Assembly: GCA_022792555.1 (NCBI GenBank)
Contig: JAAWBF010000008.1
Span: 1-43,911 of the forward strand
From: Oscillospiraceae bacterium
Lineage (GTDB): Bacteria; Bacillota; Clostridia; Oscillospirales; Oscillospiraceae
DNA length: 43,911 bases
Direction: 5' to 3'
In this document: piece after piece, positions 1 to 7,773 of the stretch
How positions within the stretch are numbered: position 1 is the stretch's first letter
Layout: each line of letters starts with the position of its first letter
The notes under the pieces: model-generated
The model's database searches: none
Told to the model about the DNA's origin: nothing
Seen by the model: the letters and a program-made list of their open reading frames with translations, nothing else
Program-made: the position numbers and the translations under genes

Positions 1-611
1 CCCCCCGCTCCGTTTCCCGCGTCAACCACCAGATGCAGGCCGTCCAGGGGCTTGTCCCCCAGGGCGCAGCCCTCCGTAATCTTTTGGCGCAGAAAGGCGG
101 CATAGCGGTCCATCAGCGGAATGGAAGCAGCGCCCTCTGTCCCGGTCTCCGCCCCGTCACAGCCGCAGGCCAGGGTCAGCAGAGCGGTAATATCCCCTTT
201 GTCCAGGCCGCCGGTCCGGGTGAAAAACTTCATGCCGTTGCGCTCTTTGGGCAGATGGCTTGCGGTAAGCATAATGGCGCCGTCAAAGCCAGTCTCCTCA
301 AACACCGTTCCCATAAACATGGCGGGGGTTGAGGCCAGACCGCAGTCCAGCGGTGTCCCGCCGGCCCACTGAATGCCCCGGAGGGCGGCCCCCTTGAGGA
401 CTGGGGCAGTCAGACGGCTGTCGTGGCCCACTCCGACCCATAGGGCATTCTCCTCCCGGCCAAGTCTTTGGGCCAGCCAGCGGACGAAGGCGGCGGCAAT
501 GGCAGCGGTCTCACGCTCGGTCAGATTGACTGGCTTCCCGCCTGGAACTTCCAGTGCGACCCCCCGCACATCACTGCCGTTTTGCAGGGAGAGAAGCGCT
601 TCTCTTTCCAT
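1..611 (-). CDS. phosphoglucomutase/phosphomannomutase family protein, partial
   Basis: Partial gene: the first about 203 residues are present and the rest runs off the left edge. It begins with ATG at 611, with GGGAGG 8 nt upstream. The phosphoserine loop reads TASHLPKERNGMKFF, with the phosphorylated serine near residue 118. The family interconverts hexose 1- and 6-phosphates through a phosphoserine. The loop has HLP where most alpha-D-phosphohexomutases have HNP; I believe HLP occurs in one branch of the family, so the exact sugar (glucose, mannose or glucosamine) cannot be assigned. Residues before the loop (about 40-110) carry the domain I core, including the GHDSR segment. The gene is transcribed divergently from tatD and has its own sigma-A promoter. 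Confidence 0.85.
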   Translation of the reverse strand, partial: MEREALLSLQNGSDVRGVALEVPGGKPVNLTERETAAIAAAFVRWLAQRLGREENALWVGVGHDSRLTAPVLKGAALRGIQWAGGTPLDCGLASTPAMFMGTVFEETGFDGAIMLTASHLPKERNGMKFFTRTGGLDKGDITALLTLACGCDGAETGTEGAASIPLMDRYAAFLRQKITEGCALGDKPLDGLHLVVDAGNGAG

Positions 612-646
612 GTAATATGCCTCCCAGTTCTACATTTTGTATGGCT

Positions 647-675
647 ATTGTATCACGCTGAACGGTTTGGTACAA
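647..675 (-). promoter_or_regulatory. sigma-A promoter of the phosphohexomutase gene
   Basis: Read on the minus strand: TTGTAC, 17-nt spacer, TACAAT. The start codon lies about 36 nt downstream of the -10 box. It faces away from the tatD promoter. Confidence 0.7.
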
Positions 676-734
676 TTGTTTTTAGAGAAAGCCGCCCGGC
701 AGATCCCCCGGAGAGGCCCCCATTCATTCCGTGG

Positions 735-762
735 TTGACAAACTGCGGGGGTCTGGTATACT
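735..762 (+). promoter_or_regulatory. sigma-A promoter of tatD
   Basis: TTGACA at 735-740 and TATACT at 757-762 with a 16-nt spacer, giving a very short leader before the GGGAGGAG ribosome site and ATG at 788. Confidence 0.75.
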
Positions 763-787
763 GGGAGAAAAAAGGGAGGAGAACCGT

Positions 788-1552
788 ATGCTCTTTGATA
801 CGCACGCTCATTACTATGATGAGGCCTTTGACGCCGACCGGGACCAGCTCCTCTCTGCACTGCCTGAGAAGGGGGTGGGCCTCGTGGTCTGTCCCGGCTG
901 TGATTTGGAATCCTCCCGGCAGAGTATCGCTCTGGCAGAGCGCTACCCGTATCTCTACGCCGCAGTGGGAATTCACCCGGAGAACCTGGAGGGGGTGACA
1001 AAGGCGGATCTGGACGAGCTGCGCACCCTGGCTGGCTGCCCTAAGGTCAAGGCCATCGGTGAGATCGGCCTGGATCATTACTGGGTCAAAACCCAGGAGT
1101 CCAGAGCCAATGCCAAGGATTTTTTTGACGCACAGCTCTCCCTGTCTGAGGAGCTGAACCTCCCCGCCATTGTCCACGACCGGGACGCCCACCGGGACTG
1201 TCTGGACATCGTCCGCGCCCACCCGAAGGCCAGAGGGGTCTTTCACTGCTTCGCCGCCAGCGGCCAGGATGCCAAGGTCTTGGTGGATCTCGGCTGGATG
1301 CTCTCCTTTACCGGGAATATTACCTTTCTCAATGCCCGGCGGGCCCCTGAGATCCTCTCCTGGCTGCCCATAGAACACATCATGATCGAGACCGACGCCC
1401 CCTATATGACCCCGGAGCCCTTCCGGGGCCGCCGGAACGACTCCGGATATGTCTATCGGGTCGCTGAGGCCATCGCCCAGATCAAGGGCATGGACCCGGA
1501 AGAGGTGGCCCATATTACGACTGAGAACGGCAAACGCTTCTTCTCTCTGTAA
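788..1552 (+). CDS. tatD: TatD-family metal-dependent hydrolase/DNase
   Basis: 254 aa, the usual length for the TatD family. ATG 788 is chosen over in-frame upstream codons because AGGGAGGAG precedes it and the protein then starts with the metal-binding DTHAH motif (His6, His8). The other metal ligands are visible: the Glu of IGEIGLD, the His of IVHDRDAH, the His of FHCFAASG and the Asp of IETDAPY. TatD proteins are TIM-barrel hydrolases with 3'-5' exonuclease activity; the physiological substrate here is unknown. The gene is monocistronic with its own promoter, followed directly by the pheST promoter. Firmicutes often keep tatD near tRNA-synthetase genes (such as metG), which fits this setting. 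Confidence 0.92.
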   Translation: MLFDTHAHYYDEAFDADRDQLLSALPEKGVGLVVCPGCDLESSRQSIALAERYPYLYAAVGIHPENLEGVTKADLDELRTLAGCPKVKAIGEIGLDHYWVKTQESRANAKDFFDAQLSLSEELNLPAIVHDRDAHRDCLDIVRAHPKARGVFHCFAASGQDAKVLVDLGWMLSFTGNITFLNARRAPEILSWLPIEHIMIETDAPYMTPEPFRGRRNDSGYVYRVAEAIAQIKGMDPEEVAHITTENGKRFFSL

Positions 1553-1608
1553 ACGCGGGTTTTCCGCCGGATACATCGCCAGTCAGATGTCAGCTGATAA
1601 AATAAATC

Positions 1609-1637
1609 TTGCAATTCTTCCGGATCTATGCTATACT
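1609..1637 (+). promoter_or_regulatory. sigma-A promoter of pheST
   Basis: TTGCAA at 1609-1614, 17-nt spacer, TATACT at 1632-1637. It lies just upstream of the T-box leader, so transcription would enter the leader within about 10 nt. Confidence 0.8.
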
Positions 1638-1644
1638 CTGAGCC

Positions 1645-1890
1645 TGTATAAACGCAGAGAATGGGAAAATAGCGTGATTTTGCACCAGCAGAGAGGGTCC
1701 GTCACCGGCTGAAAGCGGACCTGGGGGCAGCATGCTTAGTTCGCCCAGGAGCGGCCGTGGGGAAAGACGCGGACGGTTGCCAGCCGTTAAACGGGCAGGA
1801 GTGCGCATGAACATTCATGTGAAGCGTGGGTGGTACCGCGGAAGGCCGGCCTTTCGTCCCCGACTGGGGAGGGAGGGCTTTTTTGCTGTC
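1645..1890 (+). promoter_or_regulatory. T-box leader, tRNA-Phe-responsive
   Basis: The AGAGAG motif of stem I is at about 1690. A candidate specifier codon TTC (Phe) is at 1740-1742, in the 3' part of the specifier loop. The T-box core GGGTGGTACCGCG is at 1828-1840. Its TGGT bulge would pair with the ACCA end of uncharged tRNA-Phe, which has discriminator A. A terminator hairpin follows: GCCTTTCGTCCCC (about 1849-1861) pairs with GGGGAGGGAGGGC before a T-run at 1880-1885. Uncharged tRNA-Phe would stabilise the antiterminator and allow pheS and pheT to be read. Confidence 0.93.
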
Positions 1891-1947
1891 CTGGCATACT
1901 GCCCTCGATGCCATAAGGATTTTTTGGAGACAAAGGAGCTGCAAGGA

Positions 1948-2973
1948 ATGAAAGAAAAACTGGAACACATCCGGCAGGAGGCCTTGGCCGCTCTGGCGGA
2001 GACCAAGGCAGCGGCGGATGTGGAGACCCTGCGGGTCAAGTATTTGGGTAAAAAGGGGGAGCTCACCGCCCTGCTTAAGCAGATGGGCAAGCTCTCTCCA
2101 GAGGAGCGTCCGGTCATCGGCCAGGTGGCCAACGAGGTCCGGGAGGCGCTGTCCTCCGCCCTGGAAGCGCGCAAGCAGAGCATCGCTGACGCCCTGCTCA
2201 ACCAGCGTCTGGCGGCAGAGGCGGTGGATGTTACCATCCCCGGCACCCGTCCCGACCTGGGCCACAAGCACCCCATGTCTATCGCGCTGGATGAGCTCAA
2301 GGAGATCTTTATCGGGATGGGCTTCCAGATCGCAGAAGGGCCGGAGGTAGAGCTGGCCGACTACAACTTTACCAAGCTGAATACCTTGGAGAACCACCCC
2401 GCCCGTGAGTGGACCGATACCTTCTATATTGAGGAGGACTCCTCCCTGCTGCTGCGGACCCAGACCTCCCCCATGCAGGTGCGCACCATGGAGCGGCAGA
2501 AGCCCCCCATCCGGGTCATCGCCCCCGGCCGGGTGTACCGCAAGGACGAGGTGGACGCCACCCACTCCCCTATGTTCCACCAGGTGGAGGGGCTTGTGGT
2601 GGATAAAGGGATTACCATGGCCGATTTGAAGGGGACCCTCAACGCACTTGTAGAGGCCCTGTATGGCAAGGGCTCTAAAACCCGCTTCCGTCCCCATCAC
2701 TTCCCGTTCACCGAGCCCTCCTGCGAGGTGGATGTCCAGTGCCACGCCTGCGGCGGCGAGGGCTGCCGAATCTGTAAGGGCGAGGGCTGGATTGAGCTGC
2801 TGGGGGCCGGGATGGTCCATCCCAAGGTGCTCCAGGGAGTGGGGATTGACACCGATATTTACTCCGGCTTCGCCTTTGGCATCGGCGTGGAGCGCATGGC
2901 CATGCGCCGGTTCAATATCACCGATCTGCGCCTGATTTTCGAGAACGATCTGCGGTTCCTCAGCCAGTTCTAA
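1948..2973 (+). CDS. pheS: phenylalanine-tRNA ligase alpha subunit
   Basis: 341 aa, normal for bacterial PheS. ATG 1948 has AAAGGAGCTGCAAGGA in front; longer in-frame starts lie inside the T-box terminator and are rejected. The N-terminal coiled coil (about 1-90) is followed by the class II catalytic core. This includes motif 2 (PIRVIAPGRVYRKDEVDATH), the FRPHHFPFTEPS stretch and motif 3 near the end (FGIGVERMAMRRF). It forms the alpha2-beta2 enzyme with PheT and charges tRNA-Phe. A four-cysteine cluster (CHACGGEGCRICKGEGW) sits in the catalytic domain; many bacterial PheS have a version of this loop. Co-transcribed with pheT 69 nt downstream under T-box control. Confidence 0.97.
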   Translation: MKEKLEHIRQEALAALAETKAAADVETLRVKYLGKKGELTALLKQMGKLSPEERPVIGQVANEVREALSSALEARKQSIADALLNQRLAAEAVDVTIPGTRPDLGHKHPMSIALDELKEIFIGMGFQIAEGPEVELADYNFTKLNTLENHPAREWTDTFYIEEDSSLLLRTQTSPMQVRTMERQKPPIRVIAPGRVYRKDEVDATHSPMFHQVEGLVVDKGITMADLKGTLNALVEALYGKGSKTRFRPHHFPFTEPSCEVDVQCHACGGEGCRICKGEGWIELLGAGMVHPKVLQGVGIDTDIYSGFAFGIGVERMAMRRFNITDLRLIFENDLRFLSQF

Positions 2974-3042
2974 CGCGTGCGGCATCCTCGGAAGGACGGG
3001 GATAAGCCTGCGGATTGCCATGATAGGAAAGGACGAAACACG

Positions 3043-5436
3043 ATGAAACTTTCGAGAAATTGGCTGGCGGAGTTCGTGGAGGTCTCCGCCGGTGACAAGG
3101 AATACTGTGACGCGATGACCCTCTCCGGCTCCAAGGTAGAAGGGGTCGAGGTGGCCGGCGATGAAATAAAGCATGTTGTAATTGGCCAGGTGACCGCCAT
3201 GGAACGCCACCCGGACTCGGACCATATGTGGACCTGCCAGGTAGAGACGGGCTCCGGTCCCGTCCAGATTGTGACTGGGGCGCAGAATGTGAAACAGGGG
3301 GATTTCGTCCCTGTAGCGCTGGACGACTCCTGGCTCCCCGGCGGGGTCCATATCACGGCGGGCCGCCTGCGCGGTGTGGAGAGCAACGGGATGCTCTGCT
3401 CCCTCAAGGAGCTGGGCCTGACCACCCACGACTTCCCCTATGCCATTGAGGACGGTATTTTTATCCTCAGTGATGACCCCGATCTGGTAAAGGAAGGACT
3501 GACCCCTGGCCGCGATGTGGTTCCCCTGCTGGGGCTGGATGACCATGTGGTCGAGTTTGAAATCACCCCCAACCGGCCCGACTGCCTGAGCGTCATCGGC
3601 CTGGCGCGGGAGACGGCGGCCACCTTTGACCAGCCCCTCAAGCTCCACATTCCGGAGGTCCAGGGGAGCGGCGGCAGTGTGGACCAGCTCCTGGACGTAG
3701 AGATCGAGGACCCGGAGCTGTGCCCCAGATATACCGCCCGGATGGTACGCAATGTCAAAATCGCCCCCTCTCCTCTGTGGCTCCGCCAGCGGCTGCGCTC
3801 CTCCGGCGTGCGCCCCATCAACAACATTGTGGATATCACAAACTATGTCATGCTGGAATATGGCCAGCCGATGCACGCCTTCGATTTCTCCTGTGTAGAG
3901 GGGGGCAAAATCGTGGTCCGTACCGCCCAGGAAGGGGAGGTCATCCAGACGCTGGACGGCACTGACCGGAAGCTAGCTACCAATATGCTGTGCATCTGTG
4001 ACAGCCACAAGCCGGTAGGCGTGGCCGGCGTCATGGGAGGCGCCAACTCTGAGATCGAGGGCGATACCGCTATGGTGGTCTTTGAGTCGGCCAACTTCAA
4101 CGGGGTATCCATCCGCCGCACCGCCACCGCCCTGGGGATGCGCACCGACGCCTCCAGCCGGTACGAAAAGGGACTGGACCCCATGAACACCTACAAGGGG
4201 GTTCAGCGGGCCTGCGAGCTGGTAGAGCTGCTGGGCTGCGGCGAGGTGGTAGACGGAATGATTGACGTCATCGCCGCGGACCAGACCCCCAAAACCCTCC
4301 CCCTGGAGCCCGATAAGATCAACGCTCTGCTGGGGACCTGCATCTCTGAGGCGGATATGCGGGCCATGCTTCTCCGGCTGGGCTTTCCCCTGGAGGGGGA
4401 TACTGTGACAGTCCCCTCCTGGAGAAGCGATGTAGAGCACTACTCCGATCTGGCTGAGGAGGTCGCCCGGCTCTACGGCTATGACAAAATCCCCGCCACG
4501 CTGATGAGAGGGGAGACCACCCAGGGAGGACTGACGGAGCGCCAGAAGGCCGCCCAGCAGGCGGGTGCCCTGTGCCGCAGCATGGGATACAGCGAGATCA
4601 TCACCTACTCGTTCCTCTCCCCCGCCTGCTATGATAAAATCCATCTGGCCCCTGACGACGCTCTGCGCAAGTGCATCACCATCCTCAATCCCCTGGGAGA
4701 GGACACCAGCATCATGCGTACCACCGCTATTCCCTCCATGCTGGAGACCCTGGGCCGGAATTACAGCAATCAGAATAAGACCGCCCGCCTCTATGAGTTG
4801 GCCACCGTCTATCTCCCGGTCGAGGGCCAGACCCTGGCCAACGAGCAGCAGATGATCACCTTGGGCGCCTACGGCGGGGCGCTGGACTTCTTCTCCTTCA
4901 AGGGCGTGATAGAGGCCCTGCTGGCCGGGATGAATGTCAAGGGGGTCCAGTTCGAGCGGGGCGCCCAGGGACAGACCTTCCATCCGGGCCGCTGCGCGGA
5001 TATCCGGGTCAACGGCGTCCTCGTGGGAATCTTGGGACAGATCCACCCCCTCACCGCCCAGAGCTACGGCCTGGACTGCGCCTATGTAGCCCAGCTCTCT
5101 TTCCAGGCTCTCCTGGACCAGCGGGCCCCGGAGGCCCGGTATGTCCCCCTGCCCCGTTTCCCCAGCGTGCAGCGGGACATCGCTGTGGTGTGTGATCAAG
5201 CCGTCACGGTGGCCGCTCTGGAGGACTGCATCTCCAGGGGGGCCAAGGGCCTGCTCAAGGAGACCGAGCTCTTTGATATCTACACCGGCGCACCCATCCC
5301 AGCCGGGAAAAAGAGCGTGGCCTTCTCCCTCAAGCTCCGCGCCGACGACCGCACCCTCACCGACACCGAGGCCGATGAGGATGTCAAGTCCATCCTGGCC
5401 CTGCTGGAGCAGGAGCTGGGGGCCGTCCTGCGGTAA
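3043..5436 (+). CDS. pheT: phenylalanine-tRNA ligase beta subunit
   Basis: 797 aa, full length. ATG 3043 follows AGGAAAGGA; the start MKLSRNWLAEFV is typical of PheT. Domain order from the N terminus: B1, the EMAP-like tRNA-binding OB fold (about 40-150), B3/B4 editing domain (about 210-390; hydrolyses mischarged Tyr-tRNA-Phe), B5, the catalytic-like B6/B7 domain, and a C-terminal ferredoxin-fold anticodon-binding domain (from about 700, starting near YVPLPRFPSVQRDIAVV). It partners with PheS in the heterotetramer. No frame disruption seen. Confidence 0.97.
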   Translation: MKLSRNWLAEFVEVSAGDKEYCDAMTLSGSKVEGVEVAGDEIKHVVIGQVTAMERHPDSDHMWTCQVETGSGPVQIVTGAQNVKQGDFVPVALDDSWLPGGVHITAGRLRGVESNGMLCSLKELGLTTHDFPYAIEDGIFILSDDPDLVKEGLTPGRDVVPLLGLDDHVVEFEITPNRPDCLSVIGLARETAATFDQPLKLHIPEVQGSGGSVDQLLDVEIEDPELCPRYTARMVRNVKIAPSPLWLRQRLRSSGVRPINNIVDITNYVMLEYGQPMHAFDFSCVEGGKIVVRTAQEGEVIQTLDGTDRKLATNMLCICDSHKPVGVAGVMGGANSEIEGDTAMVVFESANFNGVSIRRTATALGMRTDASSRYEKGLDPMNTYKGVQRACELVELLGCGEVVDGMIDVIAADQTPKTLPLEPDKINALLGTCISEADMRAMLLRLGFPLEGDTVTVPSWRSDVEHYSDLAEEVARLYGYDKIPATLMRGETTQGGLTERQKAAQQAGALCRSMGYSEIITYSFLSPACYDKIHLAPDDALRKCITILNPLGEDTSIMRTTAIPSMLETLGRNYSNQNKTARLYELATVYLPVEGQTLANEQQMITLGAYGGALDFFSFKGVIEALLAGMNVKGVQFERGAQGQTFHPGRCADIRVNGVLVGILGQIHPLTAQSYGLDCAYVAQLSFQALLDQRAPEARYVPLPRFPSVQRDIAVVCDQAVTVAALEDCISRGAKGLLKETELFDIYTGAPIPAGKKSVAFSLKLRADDRTLTDTEADEDVKSILALLEQELGAVLR

Positions 5437-5478
5437 TAAAAAAATAGACGGTTTTTCCCTCTGTACCCTGCAAAAAGA

Positions 5479-5522
5479 ACGACACTTTTTCCCTCCCACC
5501 TTTTGGGGAGGGAAAAAGTGTC
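5479..5522. repeat. long palindrome downstream of pheT
   Basis: GACACTTTTTCCCTCCC and its reverse complement GGGAGGGAAAAAGTGTC flank a loop of about 10 nt. It belongs to the palindrome family described in the findings and could also aid termination of pheST. Confidence 0.7.
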
Positions 5523-5548
5523 AGACAGCTTGAAGATTGCGATAGTAG

Positions 5549-5571
5549 GACGGGAAGGACCGTCTTTTTTT
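5549..5571 (+). terminator. rho-independent terminator after pheT
   Basis: GACGG, loop GAAGGA, CCGTC, then seven Ts. Short stem but a good U-tract; likely ends the pheST transcript together with the larger palindrome before it. Confidence 0.6.
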
Positions 5572-5572
5572 A

Positions 5573-5907
5573 TTACTTGATCGCACTAATACGTTCCAAA
5601 ACCTCGTTCATAGCGTCGTAGATCTCCGCCCAGCGGTTCTGCATCTCCCGCAACGCGTCCGACCGCTTCTGTTCATTTTCCCGGCTGATGCTAATCGAAA
5701 TAAGTACAAGGACCATCTCCGCTAGGCCGCACGAGCATTGCCCATGTACCACACATTGGCTGGAATGTCAGTGAACTGACCGTCTATATAAGGATTGCTA
5801 CGGACGAAATTAGACAGGCCCGGTCCTGCGGTCAGCGCGCTGTAGGGCAGCAGGGCGCATACCAGTGTAAAACAGGAGCTCAGGCACACATCGCTGACAT
5901 CCCGATA
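5573..5907 (-). pseudogene. relic of an exported SLH-type protein
   Basis: Read leftward in one frame from about 5907, the DNA encodes a hydrophobic stretch resembling a signal peptide (CFTLVCALLPYSALTAG), then FTDIPANVWYMGNARAA and a TAG at 5722-5724. F-[ST]-D-[IV]-P-x-x-x-W-Y is the hallmark of an S-layer homology domain. The homology stops after about one third of a repeat. A second frame then encodes a 47-residue end (5573-5716) with a short hydrophobic start and a charged helix (ENEQKRSDALREMQ). The two pieces look like the two ends of a gene, or of two genes, joined by deletion and frameshift. No plausible start codon or ribosome site precedes it, and a terminator sits directly upstream on this strand. 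Confidence 0.5.
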
Positions 5908-5944
5908 AAAAGGGAGCAGGCAGCGGGATTACCGCTGCCTGCTC
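5903..5944 (-). terminator. terminator hairpin facing left
   Basis: Perfect 13-bp stem GAGCAGGCAGCGG / CCGCTGCCTGCTC with a 5-nt loop. On the minus strand it is followed by CCCTTTTT. It would stop any minus-strand transcript coming from the right, but no intact gene there needs it, so it may be a leftover of the decayed island. Confidence 0.65.
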
Positions 5945-6095
5945 GGAGGATTGGAGGATAGAATGAAAAGAAGTTGCTGTCTCTTGCAAGTATTATCATA
6001 CAGAGTCTTTGTTAAAAAAGGTAGTAAGACATGTTACAAAAGAATTAAATCTCACAAATTTTTGTACCTGCCGGTATAGAGCGGTGGGAGGACGG

Positions 6096-6440
6096 GCGCT
6101 TTGGACCAGACGCAGCAATCCGCCCTCCACCCCCTACGATTGGAAGCGGGAGCTGGAGCGGACAAAAAGGCTCCGGCTGGTTCTGGAGGAGAAAACGGTC
6201 CTCCGCTGGCACGATGAGGAGCGCTGGGCTGTCCTCCGCCCGCCTGGGGATCATTATCCCCGGTCCCCCATCTATTTTGCTCTGGGAGACTGGTCTGCTA
6301 TCGGGCGGATGCCCAGCCTGCGGAGCCTGACCATATCTGGGATCTGTGTCGAGGACTTCTCGTTTCTGTCCAGGTGCAAAAATCTACAGACCTTGTCCCT
6401 GTACAACACGAACTTTTCTGACTGCCGCCAGACTGTCAAA
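6096..6440 (+). pseudogene. leucine-rich-repeat protein fragment
   Basis: An open stretch encodes a piece with about two leucine-rich repeats: ...GRMPSLRSLTISGICVEDF followed by SFLSRCKNLQTLSLYNTNFSD. This is the [IL]-x-x-[LF]-x-x-L-x-x-L-x-[IL]-x-x-[NT] pattern of bacterial LRR proteins. Upstream is a charged region containing YDWKRELERTKRLRLVLEEK. The frame stays open to 6545, but beyond about 6440 it no longer looks like a repeat and it runs through the end of tadA on the other strand. A +1 shift near 6430 gives another short end (PLKKVLEESGTLRL, then stop). No convincing start or ribosome site is seen. Best read as a truncated relic. Confidence 0.5.
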
Positions 6441-6459
6441 TACAGACCTGAAAGGGGCC

Positions 6460-6903
6460 CTACCGCAGCCGCTGAAAAAAGTCCTGGAGGAGAGCGGCAC
6501 ACTCCGCCTCTAAAATGCCGCCATAGATCCGGGGATGGTGGTTGAAGCGCTCCTCAAAGAGGTTGAGGACTGAGCCGCAGCAGCCCGCCTTCTCGTCCCT
6601 GGCCCCGTAGTAGAGGGCGGGGATCCTGGCGTTTATGATCCCGCCGGCACACATGGGGCAGGGCTCCAGGGTAACATAGAGGGTAGTCTCCGGCAGGCGC
6701 CAGCCGCCCAGGGCGGTGCAGGCCGCTCCAATGGCCTCCAGTTCGGCGTGGGCCAGGGCATTTTTGCCTGTCTCCCGGCGGTTGCGGCCCCGGCCAATGA
6801 CCACGCCGTCTCGAACAATGACACAGCCCACCGGAACCTCTCCCTCGGCCAGGGCCTCCAGGGCCAGCTCCAGGGCCAGACGCATATACACCTCATGCTG
6901 CAT
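6460..6903 (-). CDS. tadA: tRNA adenosine(34) deaminase
   Basis: 147 aa. It deaminates A34 to inosine in tRNA-Arg(ACG), allowing one tRNA to read several Arg codons. The zinc site of the cytidine-deaminase fold is complete: HAELEAI (zinc His and proton-shuttle Glu) and PCPMCAGGI (two zinc Cys). ATG 6903 has AAAGGAGGA 8 nt upstream. The gene follows queG after 33 nt, so the two are probably co-transcribed. Both products modify wobble position 34, on different tRNAs. The C terminus overlaps the LRR relic on the other strand. The family also contains guanine deaminases, but the motifs and length favour TadA. Confidence 0.93.
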   Translation of the reverse strand: MQHEVYMRLALELALEALAEGEVPVGCVIVRDGVVIGRGRNRRETGKNALAHAELEAIGAACTALGGWRLPETTLYVTLEPCPMCAGGIINARIPALYYGARDEKAGCCGSVLNLFEERFNHHPRIYGGILEAECAALLQDFFQRLR

Positions 6904-6936
6904 ACCTGTGCGTCCTCCTTTTTGCTTGGTGTTTCC

Positions 6937-7773
6937 CTATAGGGGTCCCCGCTGCTCGCCTTGAAGGGCCAGATTCCGGCGCAGAACGGCGGGCCCCCGC
7001 CAGGCGAAGGCCCGATTGCCATAGGCCGCCCGAAAGGTCCGGTTGGTCAGGCCGTCCAATTGATCGGATGTCAGATAGTCCAATAAGTCGGTGGAGAATT
7101 CGGGCAGCTCGGTGTGCCTGGGCGCGCGGTTGTAAGGACAGGCCTTTTGGCAGAGATCACAGCCCCAGACGTAGGGATGGGCGGCGATACTAGCCTCCTC
7201 CTCTGGGGTAAGGGTTCCCTTTTTCTGGGTCAGGGCGGAGAGGCAGAGGCCAGGGCCGCCCTCCAGTGCACTGGAGGGACAGGCCGAGCGGCAGGCGCCG
7301 CAGTTTGGGCAGTCCGGGGCCGGGGGGACTGCCGGAAAGGACAACGGGGCGTCGGTGAGAATGGTCCCCAGAAAGACATAGCTCCCATAGGGGGGCAAAA
7401 TCAGCAGTCCATGCTGTCCGCGAATTCCCAGGCCGGACTGCCAGGCGATCTGACGCTCCGGCAGTGGGGAGTTGTCCGCCGACGGGAAAAAGGAATACGC
7501 AGGGTAATGTTCTTTTAATGTATTACAGATTATAGTGAGACGGCGCACTAGAACCAGGTGGTAGTCCTCCCCTCTGGCATAGAGGGACAGGTTTCCCGGC
7601 CGGTCCCCGGCGCAGTAGGGAAAGGCGGCGGACAGCACAGCAGAGGGGGCGGGACACAGTCCGTGGATGCGCTGGAGCACCGGGCCGTCCAGCAAGGGGA
7701 GCAGGGCGGAACAGGAGAGGCCGCCCCAGGCGGCGGCCCCTGCGGCGGCGAAGGCCGCGTCTAAATCTAACAT
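6937..7773 (-). CDS. queG: epoxyqueuosine reductase-like iron-sulfur protein
   Basis: 278 aa. QueG reduces epoxyqueuosine in tRNA to queuosine, using cobalamin and two 4Fe-4S clusters. The N-terminal two thirds match the DUF1730/QueG region (ADNSPLPER for the catalytic Asp segment, then GLGIRGQHGLL and FLGTILTD). Cluster cysteines are CPNCGACRSACP and CDLCQKACPYN. It lacks the C-terminal HEAT-like extension of the roughly 380-aa proteobacterial enzyme; shorter forms are usual in Clostridia. Its ATG overlaps the murE stop codon (ATGTTAG), suggesting translational coupling. Substrate assignment is by family; no other queuosine gene is in the window. Confidence 0.8.
   Translation of the reverse strand: MLDLDAAFAAAGAAAWGGLSCSALLPLLDGPVLQRIHGLCPAPSAVLSAAFPYCAGDRPGNLSLYARGEDYHLVLVRRLTIICNTLKEHYPAYSFFPSADNSPLPERQIAWQSGLGIRGQHGLLILPPYGSYVFLGTILTDAPLSFPAVPPAPDCPNCGACRSACPSSALEGGPGLCLSALTQKKGTLTPEEEASIAAHPYVWGCDLCQKACPYNRAPRHTELPEFSTDLLDYLTSDQLDGLTNRTFRAAYGNRAFAWRGPAVLRRNLALQGEQRGPL

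Noticed and set aside
653-1576. Long minus-strand ORF opposite tatD (307 codons)
   Set aside because: It is the shadow of tatD, has no ribosome site or family features, and tatD has full catalytic motifs. GC-rich genes here give long antisense frames in general.
1732-1947. Longer start of pheS inside the T-box
   Set aside because: The first 72 codons would cover the T-box and terminator and have no PheS similarity; ATG 1948 has a good ribosome site.
1702-3876. Very long minus-strand ORF across pheS and pheT (724 codons)
   Set aside because: Antisense to two certain genes and to the T-box leader; its composition (rich in Gly, Leu, Gln, His) is typical of shadow frames.
5962-6069. Short ORF starting ATG 5962 after two GGAGGA sites
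   Set aside because: 35 codons with no recognisable features, in a decayed region; kept only as possible remains of the LRR gene start.
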